Below, one piece after another: positions 9,141-18,322 of a stretch of DNA of 64,000 bases. Position numbers and translations under genes: made by a program. The first letter of the stretch is position 1; every line of letters starts with the position of its first letter. The DNA is from Erythrobacter sp. (GTDB lineage: Bacteria; Pseudomonadota; Alphaproteobacteria; Sphingomonadales; Sphingomonadaceae): contig NZOF01000096.1 in the NCBI GenBank assembly GCA_002695185.1, positions 1-64,000 of the forward strand. The letters are read 5' to 3'. The notes beneath the pieces are model-generated. The model was not told the origin of the DNA. It did no database searches and saw only the letters and a program-made list of their open reading frames with translations.

Positions 9141-10166
9141 TCAGGAAAGACCGCTCAGCACCTGGTCGGATGGACGGTGACCGTCGGCCCACATACGGAT
9201 ATTGGCGATCACCTTCATCCCCGAATCCTCGCGCCCCTCGCGCGTCGCGCTGCCGATGTGCGGAAGCGTCATAACATTCGGGTGACGGATCAACCGCTCG
9301 TCGACATTCGGTTCATCCGGATAGACGTCTAGGCCGGCACCGGCCAGTCGGCCGCTTTCCAGTGCCTCAATAAGCGCTTCCTGATCCACCAGATCGCCAC
9401 GAGCAGTGTTGATCAGGCTCGCCCCCTCCTTCATCAGGCCAATTCGCCGGGCATCGATCAAGTGGTGATTGTCCGGTCCGGCAGGACAATGAAGTGTCAC
9501 GATGTCGGCTTCGGCGACGAGTTCGTCCAGATTTCCAATATACTTCGCGCCGAAGATGCGCTCGACTGCTTCGGGAAGCTGCTTGCGGTTGTGGTAGGAG
9601 AGATTCAATCCGAAGGCCCGGGCGCGGTGAGCAACCGCCTGACCGATCCGCCCCATGCCCACGATACCGAGAGTCTTTCCACCTAGCTTGCGGCCCAGCA
9701 TGGCTGTGGGGGCCCAACCGGTCCAATCGCCGCTGCGGACCAGTTCGACACCTTCTCGGATCCGGCGTGGCACTCCGATAATTCCCGCCATGGTGAGATC
9801 GGCGGTATCGTCGGTAAATACGCCGGGTGTGTTGGTCACCATGATCTTGTGCGCGGCAGCAGCTTTCAGATCGATATGCTCAGTCCCCGCGCCGAAGTTA
9901 GCGATGAGGCCGAGGTCCTTGCCGGCGTTGGCCAACATCTCCGCGTCGATCCGGTCGGTCACGGTCGGGACCAGAACGTCGCAATGCTGCATGGCCTCTA
10001 CCAGTTGATCTCTGGTGAGCGGCATGTCGCTCGCATTGGTGCGCACTTCGAACAAGGAAGCCATCCGATCTTCCACTGCCGGCCCTAAACGCCGGGTCAC
10101 GATTACGCGGGGCTTGCGAGAAAGCCGCTTTTCGGAAGCAGGGCCGGGCTGATCTAATGTCGTCAT
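9141..10166 (-). CDS. D-isomer-specific 2-hydroxyacid dehydrogenase (glyoxylate/hydroxypyruvate reductase-like)
   Basis: 341 residues. The NAD(P)-binding Rossmann motif is GIVGMGRIGQAVAHRARAFG, and the catalytic triad of the family is visible: Arg in INTARGDLVDQ, Glu in DVYPDEPNVDE and His in LPHIGSATREG. It should interconvert 2-oxoacids such as glyoxylate or hydroxypyruvate with D-2-hydroxyacids. The N-terminal 15-20 residues are polar and look like an extension before the catalytic domain (KPRVIVTRRLG). It is divergent from the SH3 protein gene. Confidence 0.9.
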   Translation of the reverse strand: MTTLDQPGPASEKRLSRKPRVIVTRRLGPAVEDRMASLFEVRTNASDMPLTRDQLVEAMQHCDVLVPTVTDRIDAEMLANAGKDLGLIANFGAGTEHIDLKAAAAHKIMVTNTPGVFTDDTADLTMAGIIGVPRRIREGVELVRSGDWTGWAPTAMLGRKLGGKTLGIVGMGRIGQAVAHRARAFGLNLSYHNRKQLPEAVERIFGAKYIGNLDELVAEADIVTLHCPAGPDNHHLIDARRIGLMKEGASLINTARGDLVDQEALIEALESGRLAGAGLDVYPDEPNVDERLIRHPNVMTLPHIGSATREGREDSGMKVIANIRMWADGHRPSDQVLSGLS

Positions 10167-10251
10167 ACGATCGGTACCGCTACGCTTATGCCGCCGGGAC
10201 GGTCAAGCAGCGCTTGTCGCCAAGAGTGTCGGCGGGTAAGGCGGGCGTATC

Positions 10252-10719
10252 ATGATCAACAAATTAACCATTGTTCTGGCAGCTTTTGTGCTGTTGGTTA
10301 CGCCGGCTCAGGCGCAGGATCGTGAAGTTCCTTACTGGGCTACTTTACGGGCAAGCGAGATAAACCTGCGGGTTGGCCCCAGCGCCGACTATCGCATCGA
10401 GTGGGTTTATCGAAGGCCGGGACTGCCGGTAAAGGTCATTCGGGTAATGGATGGATGGCGCCTGATCGAAGATCCTGACGGCACAAGGGGGTGGGTGGCC
10501 TCACGGCTTCTCAGCCCGGACCTTGGCGTGATCGTCATCGGCAAGGGAAATGCTGACATGCGGGAAGACGCCGATGCCGATTCCGGCCTTAAATGGCGGC
10601 TTCAGCCAGGCGTAGTAGGCGCCTTACACGAATGCGGAAGCGGATGGTGCGAAATCTCGGTAGGGAACCGGACGGGATGGGTAAGAGAAGATCGTCTCTG
10701 GGGCGATGGTGAGCCCTGA
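10252..10719 (+). CDS. Exported bacterial SH3-domain protein
   Basis: 155 residues with a signal peptide (about 1-21, ending TPAQAQ) and two SH3b-like units. The first is around residues 28-85 (ASEINLRVGPSADYRIEW, then GTRGWVASRLLS), the second around 95-150 (NADMREDADADSGLKWRL, then GNRTGWVREDRLW). Bacterial SH3 domains bind peptidoglycan or cell-wall peptides, so a periplasmic wall-sensing role is likely but not shown. Confidence 0.8.
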   Translation: MINKLTIVLAAFVLLVTPAQAQDREVPYWATLRASEINLRVGPSADYRIEWVYRRPGLPVKVIRVMDGWRLIEDPDGTRGWVASRLLSPDLGVIVIGKGNADMREDADADSGLKWRLQPGVVGALHECGSGWCEISVGNRTGWVREDRLWGDGEP

Positions 10720-10750
10720 CGCTTATAAGTAAAACGAAAATTGATACGAT

Positions 10751-10777
10751 AAGGGACGGCATTCCTACCGCCCCCTT
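10751..10777. terminator. Possible bidirectional hairpin between convergent genes
   Basis: AAGGG (10751-10755) pairs with CCCTT (10773-10777), with CGG/CCG inside. It lies between the SH3 gene and the convergent lipoprotein gene. The flanks are AT-rich but without a strong T tract, so the assignment is tentative. Confidence 0.35.
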
Positions 10778-10800
10778 CAATTCACGTTTATCTCAATGGA

Positions 10801-11229
10801 CTATGTCGCAGGAGCGATGTCCGTGTTTGAATCTTCGATGCGACGGATGGTTGCCGTTGTAGTTCCATCTCCGCTGGTCGCCTCGAATGTACCGTCGGCA
10901 CCTGGCGTTCCGCCGGTCCAGCACTCTTCCGGCTCAGCGCCGTCGGGGTCATAGCACAACTGGCTGCCTTCCTGACGCCAAGTGCCACGCTCCAGTTCTG
11001 AGCCCTGCAGATCGGTGTCGACATAAGTGCCATCTGCATTCACCTGCTGGCGCACGACCGTACCGTCTTCCATGGTCATTTCGTAGGTTCCGGCCATCTG
11101 GTTTGCCGAAGCCGTATCTGTCGTTCCAGCCTGATTGGTGGTCATCTCAGTCTCGGGAGAAACTTCGGCCTCGTTCGACCCGCATGCAGCGAGCGCTCCA
11201 GAAGCCACGATAACAAAAATCTTCTTCAT
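10801..11229 (-). CDS. Small acidic lipoprotein of unknown function
   Basis: 142 residues. The signal peptide ends in ALAAC, with Cys16 as the lipidation site. A Thr/Ser/Glu-rich linker follows, then a compact domain rich in Gly, Thr and Asp with two cysteines (LCYDPDGAEPEECW), possibly a disulfide. The pattern GTYEMTMEDGTVVRQQVNAD suggests repeated beta strands. No family with known function is recognised. It probably sits in the outer or inner membrane facing the periplasm. Confidence 0.75.
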   Translation of the reverse strand: MKKIFVIVASGALAACGSNEAEVSPETEMTTNQAGTTDTASANQMAGTYEMTMEDGTVVRQQVNADGTYVDTDLQGSELERGTWRQEGSQLCYDPDGAEPEECWTGGTPGADGTFEATSGDGTTTATIRRIEDSNTDIAPAT

Positions 11230-11285
11230 GCTGTGTTCCCTTCTCCCGCACCAACGCCGTCGGTGCGGGGAGGGTCCCGACTGTG

Positions 11286-12482
11286 TCAGAGGATTTCCAG
11301 CGCGACTGCGGTCGCTTCACCGCCACCAATGCACAGGCTCGCAACGCCTCGCGTCTTACCTTGCTGCTTGAGAGCATTGAGGAGAGTGACGATAATCCGC
11401 GCGCCGCTTGCCCCGATTGGATGACCCAGCGCGGTGCCGCCGCCGTTCACGTTGATCTTTTCGTGGGGAATGCCGATGTCGCGCATTGCGAACATCGCAA
11501 CGCAGGCAAAAGCCTCGTTGACTTCCCAAAGATCAACATCGTCGGCCGACCAACCCGCTTCGGAAAGAACTTTCTCGATGGCGCCGATCGGTGCGACCGT
11601 GAATTCGGAGGGTTCCTGCGCGTGTGCGGCCATGGCCACGATCTTGGCCACAGCTTCCTGCCCGTTTTCTTTCGCCACGCTTTCACGGCTGAGGACGAGC
11701 GCTGCAGCACCATCCGAGATCGAGGAAGAAGTCGCGGCGGTGATGGTTCCGTCTTTCGCGAAAGCCGGACGAAGCTGGGGAATCTTGTCAGGATTGCCAC
11801 GGCCAGGCGCTTCATCGGTATCGACCGTCACCTCGCCCTTGCGGGTAGTGAAGGTCACCGCGGCGATTTCGTCGGCAAAGGCACCGCTATCGATTGCCGC
11901 ATTCGCCCGGCGGAGAGACTCGATGGAATAATCATCCATCTGCTCGCGCGTGAGCTGGTACTCATCGGCGGTGTCCTGGGCGAAGGTACCCATCGCCCGA
12001 CCTTCTTCGTAGGCATCTTCCAGCCCGTCGAGGAACATGTGATCGTAGGCTGTATCATGCCCGATGCGCGCGCCGCTGCGGTGCTTCTTCAAAAGGTATG
12101 GCGCGTTTGTCATGCTTTCCATGCCGCCTGACACGACGTAGTCGATCGTGCCGCTGGCCAGCGCTTCCGCACCCATGATGACGGTCTGCATTCCGCTGCC
12201 GCAAACTTTGTTGACGGTCGTAGCCTGAACGGATTTTGGCAACCCAGCCTTGATCGAAGCCTGACGGGCGGGCGCCTGGCCGAGACCGGCAGGAAGCACA
12301 CAGCCCATATAAGTGCGGTCGAATTTTTCGACTGGAACGCCAGAGCGCTCAACTGCAGCCTTGACCGCGGTCGCGCCAAGTTCGGTGGCAGAAACATCGG
12401 CGAGGGCGCCCTGCATGCTGCCCATCGGGGTCCGGGCGTATGAAAGAATGACGACGGGGTCGGCTGCGCTGAACTGGGGCAT
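11286..12482 (-). CDS. Acetyl-CoA C-acetyltransferase (thiolase)
   Basis: The start at 12482 (MPQFSAADPVVILS) follows AAGGA; the longer upstream frame has no thiolase homology. The 398 residues carry the three thiolase signatures: the acyl-enzyme cysteine in NKVCGSGMQTV, the histidine in GGGTALGHPIGASGARI and the proton-donor cysteine in SLCIGGGEA. It condenses or cleaves acetoacetyl-CoA, serving polyhydroxyalkanoate, mevalonate-type or ketone-body metabolism. No phaB or other pathway gene is next to it. It is divergent from the aldehyde dehydrogenase, with 82 bp between the starts. Confidence 0.93.
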   Translation of the reverse strand: MPQFSAADPVVILSYARTPMGSMQGALADVSATELGATAVKAAVERSGVPVEKFDRTYMGCVLPAGLGQAPARQASIKAGLPKSVQATTVNKVCGSGMQTVIMGAEALASGTIDYVVSGGMESMTNAPYLLKKHRSGARIGHDTAYDHMFLDGLEDAYEEGRAMGTFAQDTADEYQLTREQMDDYSIESLRRANAAIDSGAFADEIAAVTFTTRKGEVTVDTDEAPGRGNPDKIPQLRPAFAKDGTITAATSSSISDGAAALVLSRESVAKENGQEAVAKIVAMAAHAQEPSEFTVAPIGAIEKVLSEAGWSADDVDLWEVNEAFACVAMFAMRDIGIPHEKINVNGGGTALGHPIGASGARIIVTLLNALKQQGKTRGVASLCIGGGEATAVALEIL

Positions 12483-12564
12483 GCTTGTGCTGGTCCTTTT
12501 AGTCTGAAATATCTCGTGCGCAGATAGGATGTGCGTCGCAGCGGCGCAACACGAAGCGGGAGTG

Positions 12565-13977
12565 ATGGATATGGCTGCAGACCAGCGTATGGCGATGGAA
12601 GACATGTTGCGTAAGCAGCGAGCGGTTGCGTCGCGGTCTCGGCCTGAAGCCATGTCAGCTCGGAAGGATCGCTTGGAGCGAGCGATCAAGCTGCTGAAGG
12701 ATCACGCAGATGATCTTGCGAAAGTGATGAGCGCGGATTTTGGTAACCGATCACCAAAACAGTCGATGATTACCGATATTTCGAGCACTGTGAATTTCGG
12801 CAAATATTGCCTAAAGCATGTGGATGGGTGGACGAAAGCTCAGAGGCGACATGTCCAGTTCCCGCTTGGCCTGCTCGGCGCAAAGGCAGAAGTCCGTTAT
12901 CAGCCCAAGGGCGTAATCGGGATTCTCAGTCCGTGGAATTTTCCCGTTAACCTCACCTTCGGGCCATTGATGCAGGTTTTTGCAGCGGGTAATCGGGCGA
13001 TGATAAAACCTAGCGAGTTCACTCCGAAGACCAGCCTCATGATGAAAGAGCTGGTGGAAGAATATTTCTCCCCGGACGAATGCGCTGTGTTCACCGGCGG
13101 GGCCGAGGTGGCCGCAGCGTTTTCTGAATTGCCTTTCGATCACCTGGTATTCACTGGTTCGACCGCAACCGGCCGCAAGGTCATGGAATCGGCGGCCAAG
13201 AACCTCGTGCCGGTGACTTTGGAACTTGGCGGGAAGAGCCCGGTCCTGCTGGGCGAAAGCGCCGATTTCGCCAAGGCCGGAGAGCGTATCGCTCTGGGAA
13301 AGATGATGAATGCCGGGCAAATATGTCTCGCGCCCGACTATCTTTATGTTCCCGAAGGACGCCAGGACGAGGCGATCCATGGGATCTGGCAAGCTACTGC
13401 AAATATGTATCCCAGCCTTCTCGAAAACGAAGACTACGCAAGCCTCGTTTCAGACCGGCATTACGACCGCCTGCAGGGGATGGTAGCCGACGCGCGGGGT
13501 AAGGGCGCCGAGGTTATCGAAGTCAATCCTGCCGATGAAGATTTCTCATCCAGCAATGCGCGCAAGATGCCGCTTACCATACTGAAGGGCGTGTCGGACG
13601 ATATGGATGTCATGAAAGAGGAAATCTTCGGGCCGGTTCTTCCAGTGAAGACCTACGGCCATATTGATGAAGCGATCGATTACGTGAATGCAAACGATCG
13701 TCCGCTGGGCCTCTATTATTTCGGCAACGACAGTGGCGAGCGGGAGCGTGTGCTTTCGCAAACGATTAGCGGCGGCGTGACCCTGAACGATGTCGTATTC
13801 CACGTATCCATGGAGGATTTGCCGTTTGGCGGCATCGGCCCCAGCGGGATGGGCAGCTATCACGGTATCGAAGGGTTCCGTGAATTCAGTCATGCGCGCA
13901 GCATCTACACCCAACCGAAGATCGATATCGCGAAGCTTGGTGGTCTCAAGCCGCCTTATGGTTCCGGGACCAACTAG
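12565..13977 (+). CDS. Coniferyl aldehyde dehydrogenase-type NAD(P)-dependent aldehyde dehydrogenase
   Basis: The start at 12565 (MDMAADQRMAMED) follows GGGAG and is preferred over an upstream in-frame start at 12529. The 470 residues show the aldehyde dehydrogenase signatures: PKGVIGILSPWNFPVNL, the NAD motif FTGSTATGRKV, catalytic Glu in TLELGGKSPV and catalytic Cys in NAGQICLAPDYL. The CalB-like length and the C-terminal SFGG-type LPFGGIGPSGMGSYHG fit the coniferyl aldehyde dehydrogenase subgroup, which also acts on fatty or aromatic aldehydes. Exact substrate not determined. Confidence 0.88.
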   Translation: MDMAADQRMAMEDMLRKQRAVASRSRPEAMSARKDRLERAIKLLKDHADDLAKVMSADFGNRSPKQSMITDISSTVNFGKYCLKHVDGWTKAQRRHVQFPLGLLGAKAEVRYQPKGVIGILSPWNFPVNLTFGPLMQVFAAGNRAMIKPSEFTPKTSLMMKELVEEYFSPDECAVFTGGAEVAAAFSELPFDHLVFTGSTATGRKVMESAAKNLVPVTLELGGKSPVLLGESADFAKAGERIALGKMMNAGQICLAPDYLYVPEGRQDEAIHGIWQATANMYPSLLENEDYASLVSDRHYDRLQGMVADARGKGAEVIEVNPADEDFSSSNARKMPLTILKGVSDDMDVMKEEIFGPVLPVKTYGHIDEAIDYVNANDRPLGLYYFGNDSGERERVLSQTISGGVTLNDVVFHVSMEDLPFGGIGPSGMGSYHGIEGFREFSHARSIYTQPKIDIAKLGGLKPPYGSGTN

Positions 13978-13992
13978 GCGCTTCAGGCCTCT

Positions 13993-14032
13993 GCAACTGG
14001 CCCGACCGAGGAAATCACGCCAGGCCAGTTGC
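13993..14032. terminator. Perfect 10-bp inverted repeat between convergent genes
   Basis: GCAACTGGCC (13993-14002) and GGCCAGTTGC (14023-14032) are exact reverse complements with a 20-base loop. The hairpin occupies nearly all the gap between the aldehyde dehydrogenase and the convergent YbjN gene. It fits a bidirectional terminator, though no long T run follows. Confidence 0.45.
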
Positions 14033-14040
14033 CCATCAAT

Positions 14041-14523
14041 TTACTTTCCCCGATCGGCCAAGGCGAATTCCGCGAAGTTCACCATTATCGCTTCCCAATA
14101 GGCCAGATTGTCCATGAAAAGCGCTTCCGACATTCCGCCGGCTTCCAGATCGATGTCCATTTCGATTGCCGGGTCACCATCCTGGTCCAGATATACCCTG
14201 CCGAAGCGGTTTTCGCTGGCGTAATTGTTCATTTCTTCGAGAGTCGGGTCGGTGTCGGCAGCGAAGGCTGTATAAAACTGCACAGATTTGCAGTCGTCGC
14301 CGTTTTCATCGCAACTGAACGGCAGGATGATGAAGTTGTAGCCGGCCATTCCCATTTTGATAGAACGATCCTTGCCTTCGCCCTCCAGCTTTGCCTGATA
14401 CCCATTCTCGCGCAGGACATCTGCAATCTGATCGAGATCGGCAGTGACGTTGGCGGCGCATAGCGGATTCGCGGCAAAGAGCGATGCGATAACCGCGGTG
14501 CAGGAAAGGGTTTGTCTTAGCAT
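14041..14523 (-). CDS. Exported YbjN-domain protein
   Basis: 160 residues with a signal peptide (about 1-23, ending PLCAAN). The YbjN-like domain follows: LDQIADVLRENGYQAKLEGE, then a block of polar beta strands (FIILPFSCDEN) and a C-terminal helix (LAYWEAIMVNFAEFALAD). YbjN domains occur in proteins linked to stress and to type III secretion chaperones; the role of secreted versions is unknown. It is divergent from the nuo operon. Confidence 0.7.
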   Translation of the reverse strand: MLRQTLSCTAVIASLFAANPLCAANVTADLDQIADVLRENGYQAKLEGEGKDRSIKMGMAGYNFIILPFSCDENGDDCKSVQFYTAFAADTDPTLEEMNNYASENRFGRVYLDQDGDPAIEMDIDLEAGGMSEALFMDNLAYWEAIMVNFAEFALADRGK

Positions 14524-14629
14524 TCGGTACTGTCCTTAAAGTTCATTTCGGGCTGCCAATCGCGTGGAGGTATTAACACCCCTTCAACGCAGCTTGTGAA
14601 AATCGCGGGAAACTCATGGGGTCAAGCCC

Positions 14630-14657
14630 TTGCGCCACGCGGGCGAGGGGCCTAGAG
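14630..14657 (+). promoter_or_regulatory. Candidate promoter of the nuo operon
   Basis: TTGCGC (14630-14635) and CTAGAG (14652-14657) are separated by 16 bases and lie 35 bases before nuoA. The match to the -10 consensus is weak, so this is a position-supported guess; transcript mapping would decide. Confidence 0.3.
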
Positions 14658-14691
14658 GCTGGCCCGAAACCTAGTCCAGACGGAATCATAC

Positions 14692-15066
14692 GTGGTCGAT
14701 CTCGAACAATATCTTCCGATCCTGATTTTCCTGTTTATCGCGGCAGGCCTTTCGGCCCTGTTCGTGTTCCTGCCGATGGGTGTGTCACGGCTTACGGGGG
14801 CACATCAGCCGACGGCAGAGAAATACAGCGAATATGAATGCGGCTTCCCCGCTTTCGAGGATCCGCGCAGCCAGTTTGACGTGCGCTTCTACCTTGTGGC
14901 GATCCTGTTCATCATTTTCGATCTCGAAGCTGCATTCCTTTTTCCCTGGGCTGTTAGTCTAGATCTTACCGGATGGCCGGGCTGGATCACCATGATGGTG
15001 TTTCTTACCGAACTGATCATCGGCTTCGCCTATGCGTGGAAAGTCGGCGCGCTGGAGTGGGAGTAA
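14692..15066 (+). CDS. nuoA: NADH-quinone oxidoreductase subunit A
   Basis: GTG start; 124 residues with three membrane segments (about 8-30, 66-86, 97-118). The conserved NuoA loop [20 protein letters not shown] is intact, including the cysteine of the ND3-type loop that reports the active/deactive state in mitochondria. It is a membrane-arm subunit of proton-pumping complex I at the junction with the peripheral arm. First gene of the operon. Confidence 0.97.
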   Translation: MVDLEQYLPILIFLFIAAGLSALFVFLPMGVSRLTGAHQPTAEKYSEYECGFPAFEDPRSQFDVRFYLVAILFIIFDLEAAFLFPWAVSLDLTGWPGWITMMVFLTELIIGFAYAWKVGALEWE

Positions 15067-15070
15067 TCGC

Positions 15071-15649
15071 ATGAGCCAGCAAATGACATCTTCCCCTCAC
15101 GGCCGCGATCCCCTGGTTCAGCCTACGGCGCAAGCCGGAGAGGTGCGTCAGCCGGATGCAGATTATTTCAACGCGCTTCAGACCGAGGTGAATGACAAGG
15201 GCTTTCTTGTCACTTCTACCGAAGATCTGTTCCAGTGGGCGCGAACCGGCTCGCTCTGGTGGATGACGTTCGGCCTCGCATGCTGCGCGGTCGAAATGAT
15301 CCACGTGAACATGCCGCGTTACGATATGGAACGCTTTGGCGTTGCCCCGCGCGCTTCCCCGCGTCAGAGCGACGTGATGATTGTTGCCGGCACGCTGTGC
15401 AACAAGATGGCTCCCGCGTTGCGCAAGGTTTACGATCAGATGTCGGAGCCGAAGTATGTTATCTCCATGGGCAGCTGTGCCAATGGCGGTGGCTATTATC
15501 ACTACAGCTATTCGGTGGTGCGTGGCTGTGACCGTATCGTGCCGGTGGACATTTATGTTCCCGGCTGCCCGCCGACCGCCGAAGCTCTGCTGTATGGCGT
15601 GATGCAATTGCAGCGGAAAATCCGCCGCGTGGGTACGATCGAACGTTAA
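15071..15649 (+). CDS. nuoB: NADH-quinone oxidoreductase subunit B (N2 cluster)
   Basis: The start at 15071 ([13 protein letters not shown]), four bases after the nuoA stop codon, is preferred over the longer frame that overlaps nuoA. It has 192 residues. The ligands of terminal [4Fe-4S] cluster N2 are present: the tandem cysteines in LACCAVEM, Cys in MGSCANGG and Cys in VPGCPPTAE. It passes electrons to quinone. Confidence 0.97.
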   Translation: MSQQMTSSPHGRDPLVQPTAQAGEVRQPDADYFNALQTEVNDKGFLVTSTEDLFQWARTGSLWWMTFGLACCAVEMIHVNMPRYDMERFGVAPRASPRQSDVMIVAGTLCNKMAPALRKVYDQMSEPKYVISMGSCANGGGYYHYSYSVVRGCDRIVPVDIYVPGCPPTAEALLYGVMQLQRKIRRVGTIER

Positions 15650-15660
15650 GGGCTAAGGCA

Positions 15661-16566
15661 ATGGCTACACTTCATTCCGCGCCCCGGTTCACACAGATCG
15701 ATGGGCTGAAGGGTGCGCTCACTCAAGCACTCGGCGATCACCTTGTCGAAGCGCACGAGGAGCACGGTGAGCTCCTTCTGCGCGTAAATCGTACTGGCAT
15801 CGCCGACGCCTTACGGCTTCTGCGCGACGAGCATGGCTATCAGCAGCTGATGGAAATTGCTGGGGCGGATTATCCATCACGTTCCGATCGTTTCGAAATA
15901 GTCTACATGCTTCTGAGCCTGACCAAGAACAATCGCATCATGGTCAAGTGCACGGCCAGTGAGGATACGCCCGTCCCGACGGTGACGGGTTTGTGGCCCA
16001 ATGCTGGCTGGCTCGAACGTGAAGTTTTTGACATGTACGGTGTGCTGTTCGATGGAAATACCGACCTGCGCCGTATCCTAACCGACTACGGTTTCGAAGG
16101 GCATCCCTTCCGCAAAGATTTCCCTCTTACGGGCTATGTGGAACTTCGGTATTCCGAAGACGAGAAGCGGGTAGTTTACGAACCGGTCGAGCTCGCGCAG
16201 GATTTGCGTCAGTTCGATTTCATGAGTCCTTGGGAGGGTGCGGATTACGTCCTTCCTGGCGATGAAAAGGCGGATCAGCCGCCGGTGGATGAGCCGAAGA
16301 CCACAGAGAAGCCTTCGGACACTGGGGCGGGCAAAGATGCGGACGACAAGGCGTCCGACAAGGTAAGCGCCGGCGCACCGGCGGAAGAGGACAGCGGGGA
16401 AGATGCTCCGCCACCAAAGCCTACCGAGGATCAGCCCGCGCGAAAAGCTCGCAAGGGCAAGACAACGGATACAGCGAAAGCTACCCAGCCAAAGAAGGGT
16501 GCGGCAGCTAAAAAGAAGCCGGCGGTCGCCAAGAAGGCGCCGGCAAAGAAGAAAAAGGGCGAATGA
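15661..16566 (+). CDS. nuoC: NADH-quinone oxidoreductase subunit C with long charged C-terminal tail
   Basis: 301 residues. Residues 1-200 form the normal NuoC (30-kDa) fold, with the signature WLEREVFDMYGVLFDG and GHPFRKDFPLTGY. After residue 200 comes a tail of about 100 residues: 201-258 is acidic and proline-rich, and 259-301 is a lysine/alanine-rich stretch (GAAAKKKPAVAKKAPAKKKK) like a histone H1 tail. The usual family length is about 200-220. The tail is in frame up to the stop, which overlaps the next gene. Its role is unknown. Confidence 0.95.
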   Translation: MATLHSAPRFTQIDGLKGALTQALGDHLVEAHEEHGELLLRVNRTGIADALRLLRDEHGYQQLMEIAGADYPSRSDRFEIVYMLLSLTKNNRIMVKCTASEDTPVPTVTGLWPNAGWLEREVFDMYGVLFDGNTDLRRILTDYGFEGHPFRKDFPLTGYVELRYSEDEKRVVYEPVELAQDLRQFDFMSPWEGADYVLPGDEKADQPPVDEPKTTEKPSDTGAGKDADDKASDKVSAGAPAEEDSGEDAPPPKPTEDQPARKARKGKTTDTAKATQPKKGAAAKKKPAVAKKAPAKKKKGE

Positions 16567-17108
16567 TGCGTCATCTCTTTCTTCCAATTACCGTGCTAGC
16601 TCTCGCGGCATGTTCGTCGCAGCCCGCCAGTGAACAGGAAAATGCCGATGATTTTGCCAGCCGGATCGGTCAGAAGGATGGCAATCCTGTTGCAATCGAC
16701 CCTGCGGAGCGTGCTGAACAGCCGAACACTGTAGAGGCTGCAGTTCCTCAAGGTGCGGACGTCACCCAACTCGAGCAATTGGCCGATATCGGTGGGGTAG
16801 ATTTCGGTCCGCGTGATGGGGGCTGCACCTTTATGGATGGCAACCGCGAAATTCTTATCGCATCCGGCCTCAACGAACCGACCTTGCCAGGCAAGGCAGT
16901 GGTTCGCGTGGGCGGCCGCCTCGTCCTTCTCGACGGTAAACCTGGTGGTCTAGCGGCCATCCGGAGCGGCACGAGCTTCTCCGGCAATGGCGTTGCTGTT
17001 CAGGTGGCTCCGGCCGAAGGCAACGCGCAGGCGCGCCCGGCCAACCTGTCGGTCACATCGGCTGACGGTAAGACTGCAACATATTCCGGCAATTGGATCT
17101 GCGCATGA
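16563..17108 (+). CDS. Lipoprotein of unknown function inside the nuo operon (between nuoC and nuoD)
   Basis: 181 residues. The ATG at 16563 overlaps the nuoC stop; a second ATG at 16566 is equally possible. The signal peptide ends VLALAAC, with Cys17 the lipidation site. A Glu/Ala-rich linker follows, then a domain with [20 protein letters not shown], repeated short beta strands, and a second cysteine near the end (GNWICA) that may pair with the first. Its stop overlaps the nuoD start (ATGA). I recognise no standard complex I subunit in it. The overlaps imply translation coupled to nuoC and nuoD, so an envelope-side accessory role is possible but unproven. Confidence 0.8.
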   Translation: MMRHLFLPITVLALAACSSQPASEQENADDFASRIGQKDGNPVAIDPAERAEQPNTVEAAVPQGADVTQLEQLADIGGVDFGPRDGGCTFMDGNREILIASGLNEPTLPGKAVVRVGGRLVLLDGKPGGLAAIRSGTSFSGNGVAVQVAPAEGNAQARPANLSVTSADGKTATYSGNWICA

Positions 17109-18322
17109 GTAGTGCAATGCACATCGAGGAATCGCCGACCACCGGCGACGAGACGATCACCAATTACACGATCAATTTCGGCCCTCAGCATCCGGCGGCC
17201 CATGGTGTGCTTCGTATGGTGATGGAGCTCGACGGTGAGATTATCGAGCGGATCGACCCGCATGTCGGCCTCTTGCATCGCGGCACCGAGAAGCTGATTG
17301 AGCACAAGACGTATCTTCAAGCGCTGCCTTATTTCGACCGGCTCGACTATTGCAGCCCGCTGGCGCAGGAATACAGCTACGTTCTCGCAATCGAGAAGCT
17401 GCTCAATGTCGAGGTGCCCGAGCGCGCGCAGTATCTGCGTGTTCTGTTCGCGGAGCTTACCCGCATCTGCAACCACATGCTCAACATCGGCGCCCATGTA
17501 ATGGATGTGGGCGCAATGACCCCGAACTTGTGGGTGTTCGAACTGCGTGAAGATTGCATGAATTTCTTCGAGCGGGCATCGGGCGCGCGGATGCACAGCG
17601 CTTATTTCCGCCCGGGTGGCGTTCACCAGGATGTACCGGAAAAACTTCTGGTCGATATTGGTGAGTGGATCGATACGCGCCTGCCCGAACTCTTTGGCGA
17701 TGCGATGAGCCTTGTTATGGACAATCGCATCTTCAAGCAGCGTAATGTCGATATCGCAGTCGTCAGCAAAGACGATGCGGTGGCGTGGGGCTTCTCTGGT
17801 CCGATGATCCGTGCTGCAGGCATCCCCTGGGATCTGCGAAAGTCGCAGCCTTATGATGTCTACGACCGGATGGAGTTCGACATTCCTGTCGGCACCAATT
17901 CCGATTGTTACGACCGCTTCATTGTGCGCGTGAAGGAAGTTTACGAAAGCGCCAAAATTATGAAGCAGTGTCTGGCGCAAATGCCGGGCGGGCCGATCGC
18001 AAGTGATGACCGCAAGGTCGCACCGCCTAAGCGCGCGGAGATGAAGCAGTCGATGGAAGCGCTTATCCATCACTTCAAGCTCTACACCGAAGGCTTCCAC
18101 GTACCGGCAGGTGAAGTTTACGTTGCTACCGAAAGCCCGAAAGGTGAATTCGGTGTCTACCTCGTTAGCGACGGGTCCAACAAGCCTTACCGCTGTAAGA
18201 TCCGTCCGACGGCCTTCAGCCACCTGCAAGCAATGGATTTTATGTCGAAGGGCCACATGCTCCCTGATGCCACCGCCATTCTCGGCGCCATCGATGTCGT
18301 GTTCGGGGAGTGCGACCGCTAA
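17105..18322 (+). CDS. nuoD: NADH-quinone oxidoreductase subunit D
   Basis: 405 residues from the ATG at 17105, which overlaps the lipoprotein stop by four bases. The 49-kDa subunit signatures are present: [28 protein letters not shown] and the end block [24 protein letters not shown] sequence. It forms the quinone-binding cavity with NuoB, with the conserved His in PQHPAAHG. Not fused to NuoC. Confidence 0.97.
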   Translation: MSSAMHIEESPTTGDETITNYTINFGPQHPAAHGVLRMVMELDGEIIERIDPHVGLLHRGTEKLIEHKTYLQALPYFDRLDYCSPLAQEYSYVLAIEKLLNVEVPERAQYLRVLFAELTRICNHMLNIGAHVMDVGAMTPNLWVFELREDCMNFFERASGARMHSAYFRPGGVHQDVPEKLLVDIGEWIDTRLPELFGDAMSLVMDNRIFKQRNVDIAVVSKDDAVAWGFSGPMIRAAGIPWDLRKSQPYDVYDRMEFDIPVGTNSDCYDRFIVRVKEVYESAKIMKQCLAQMPGGPIASDDRKVAPPKRAEMKQSMEALIHHFKLYTEGFHVPAGEVYVATESPKGEFGVYLVSDGSNKPYRCKIRPTAFSHLQAMDFMSKGHMLPDATAILGAIDVVFGECDR

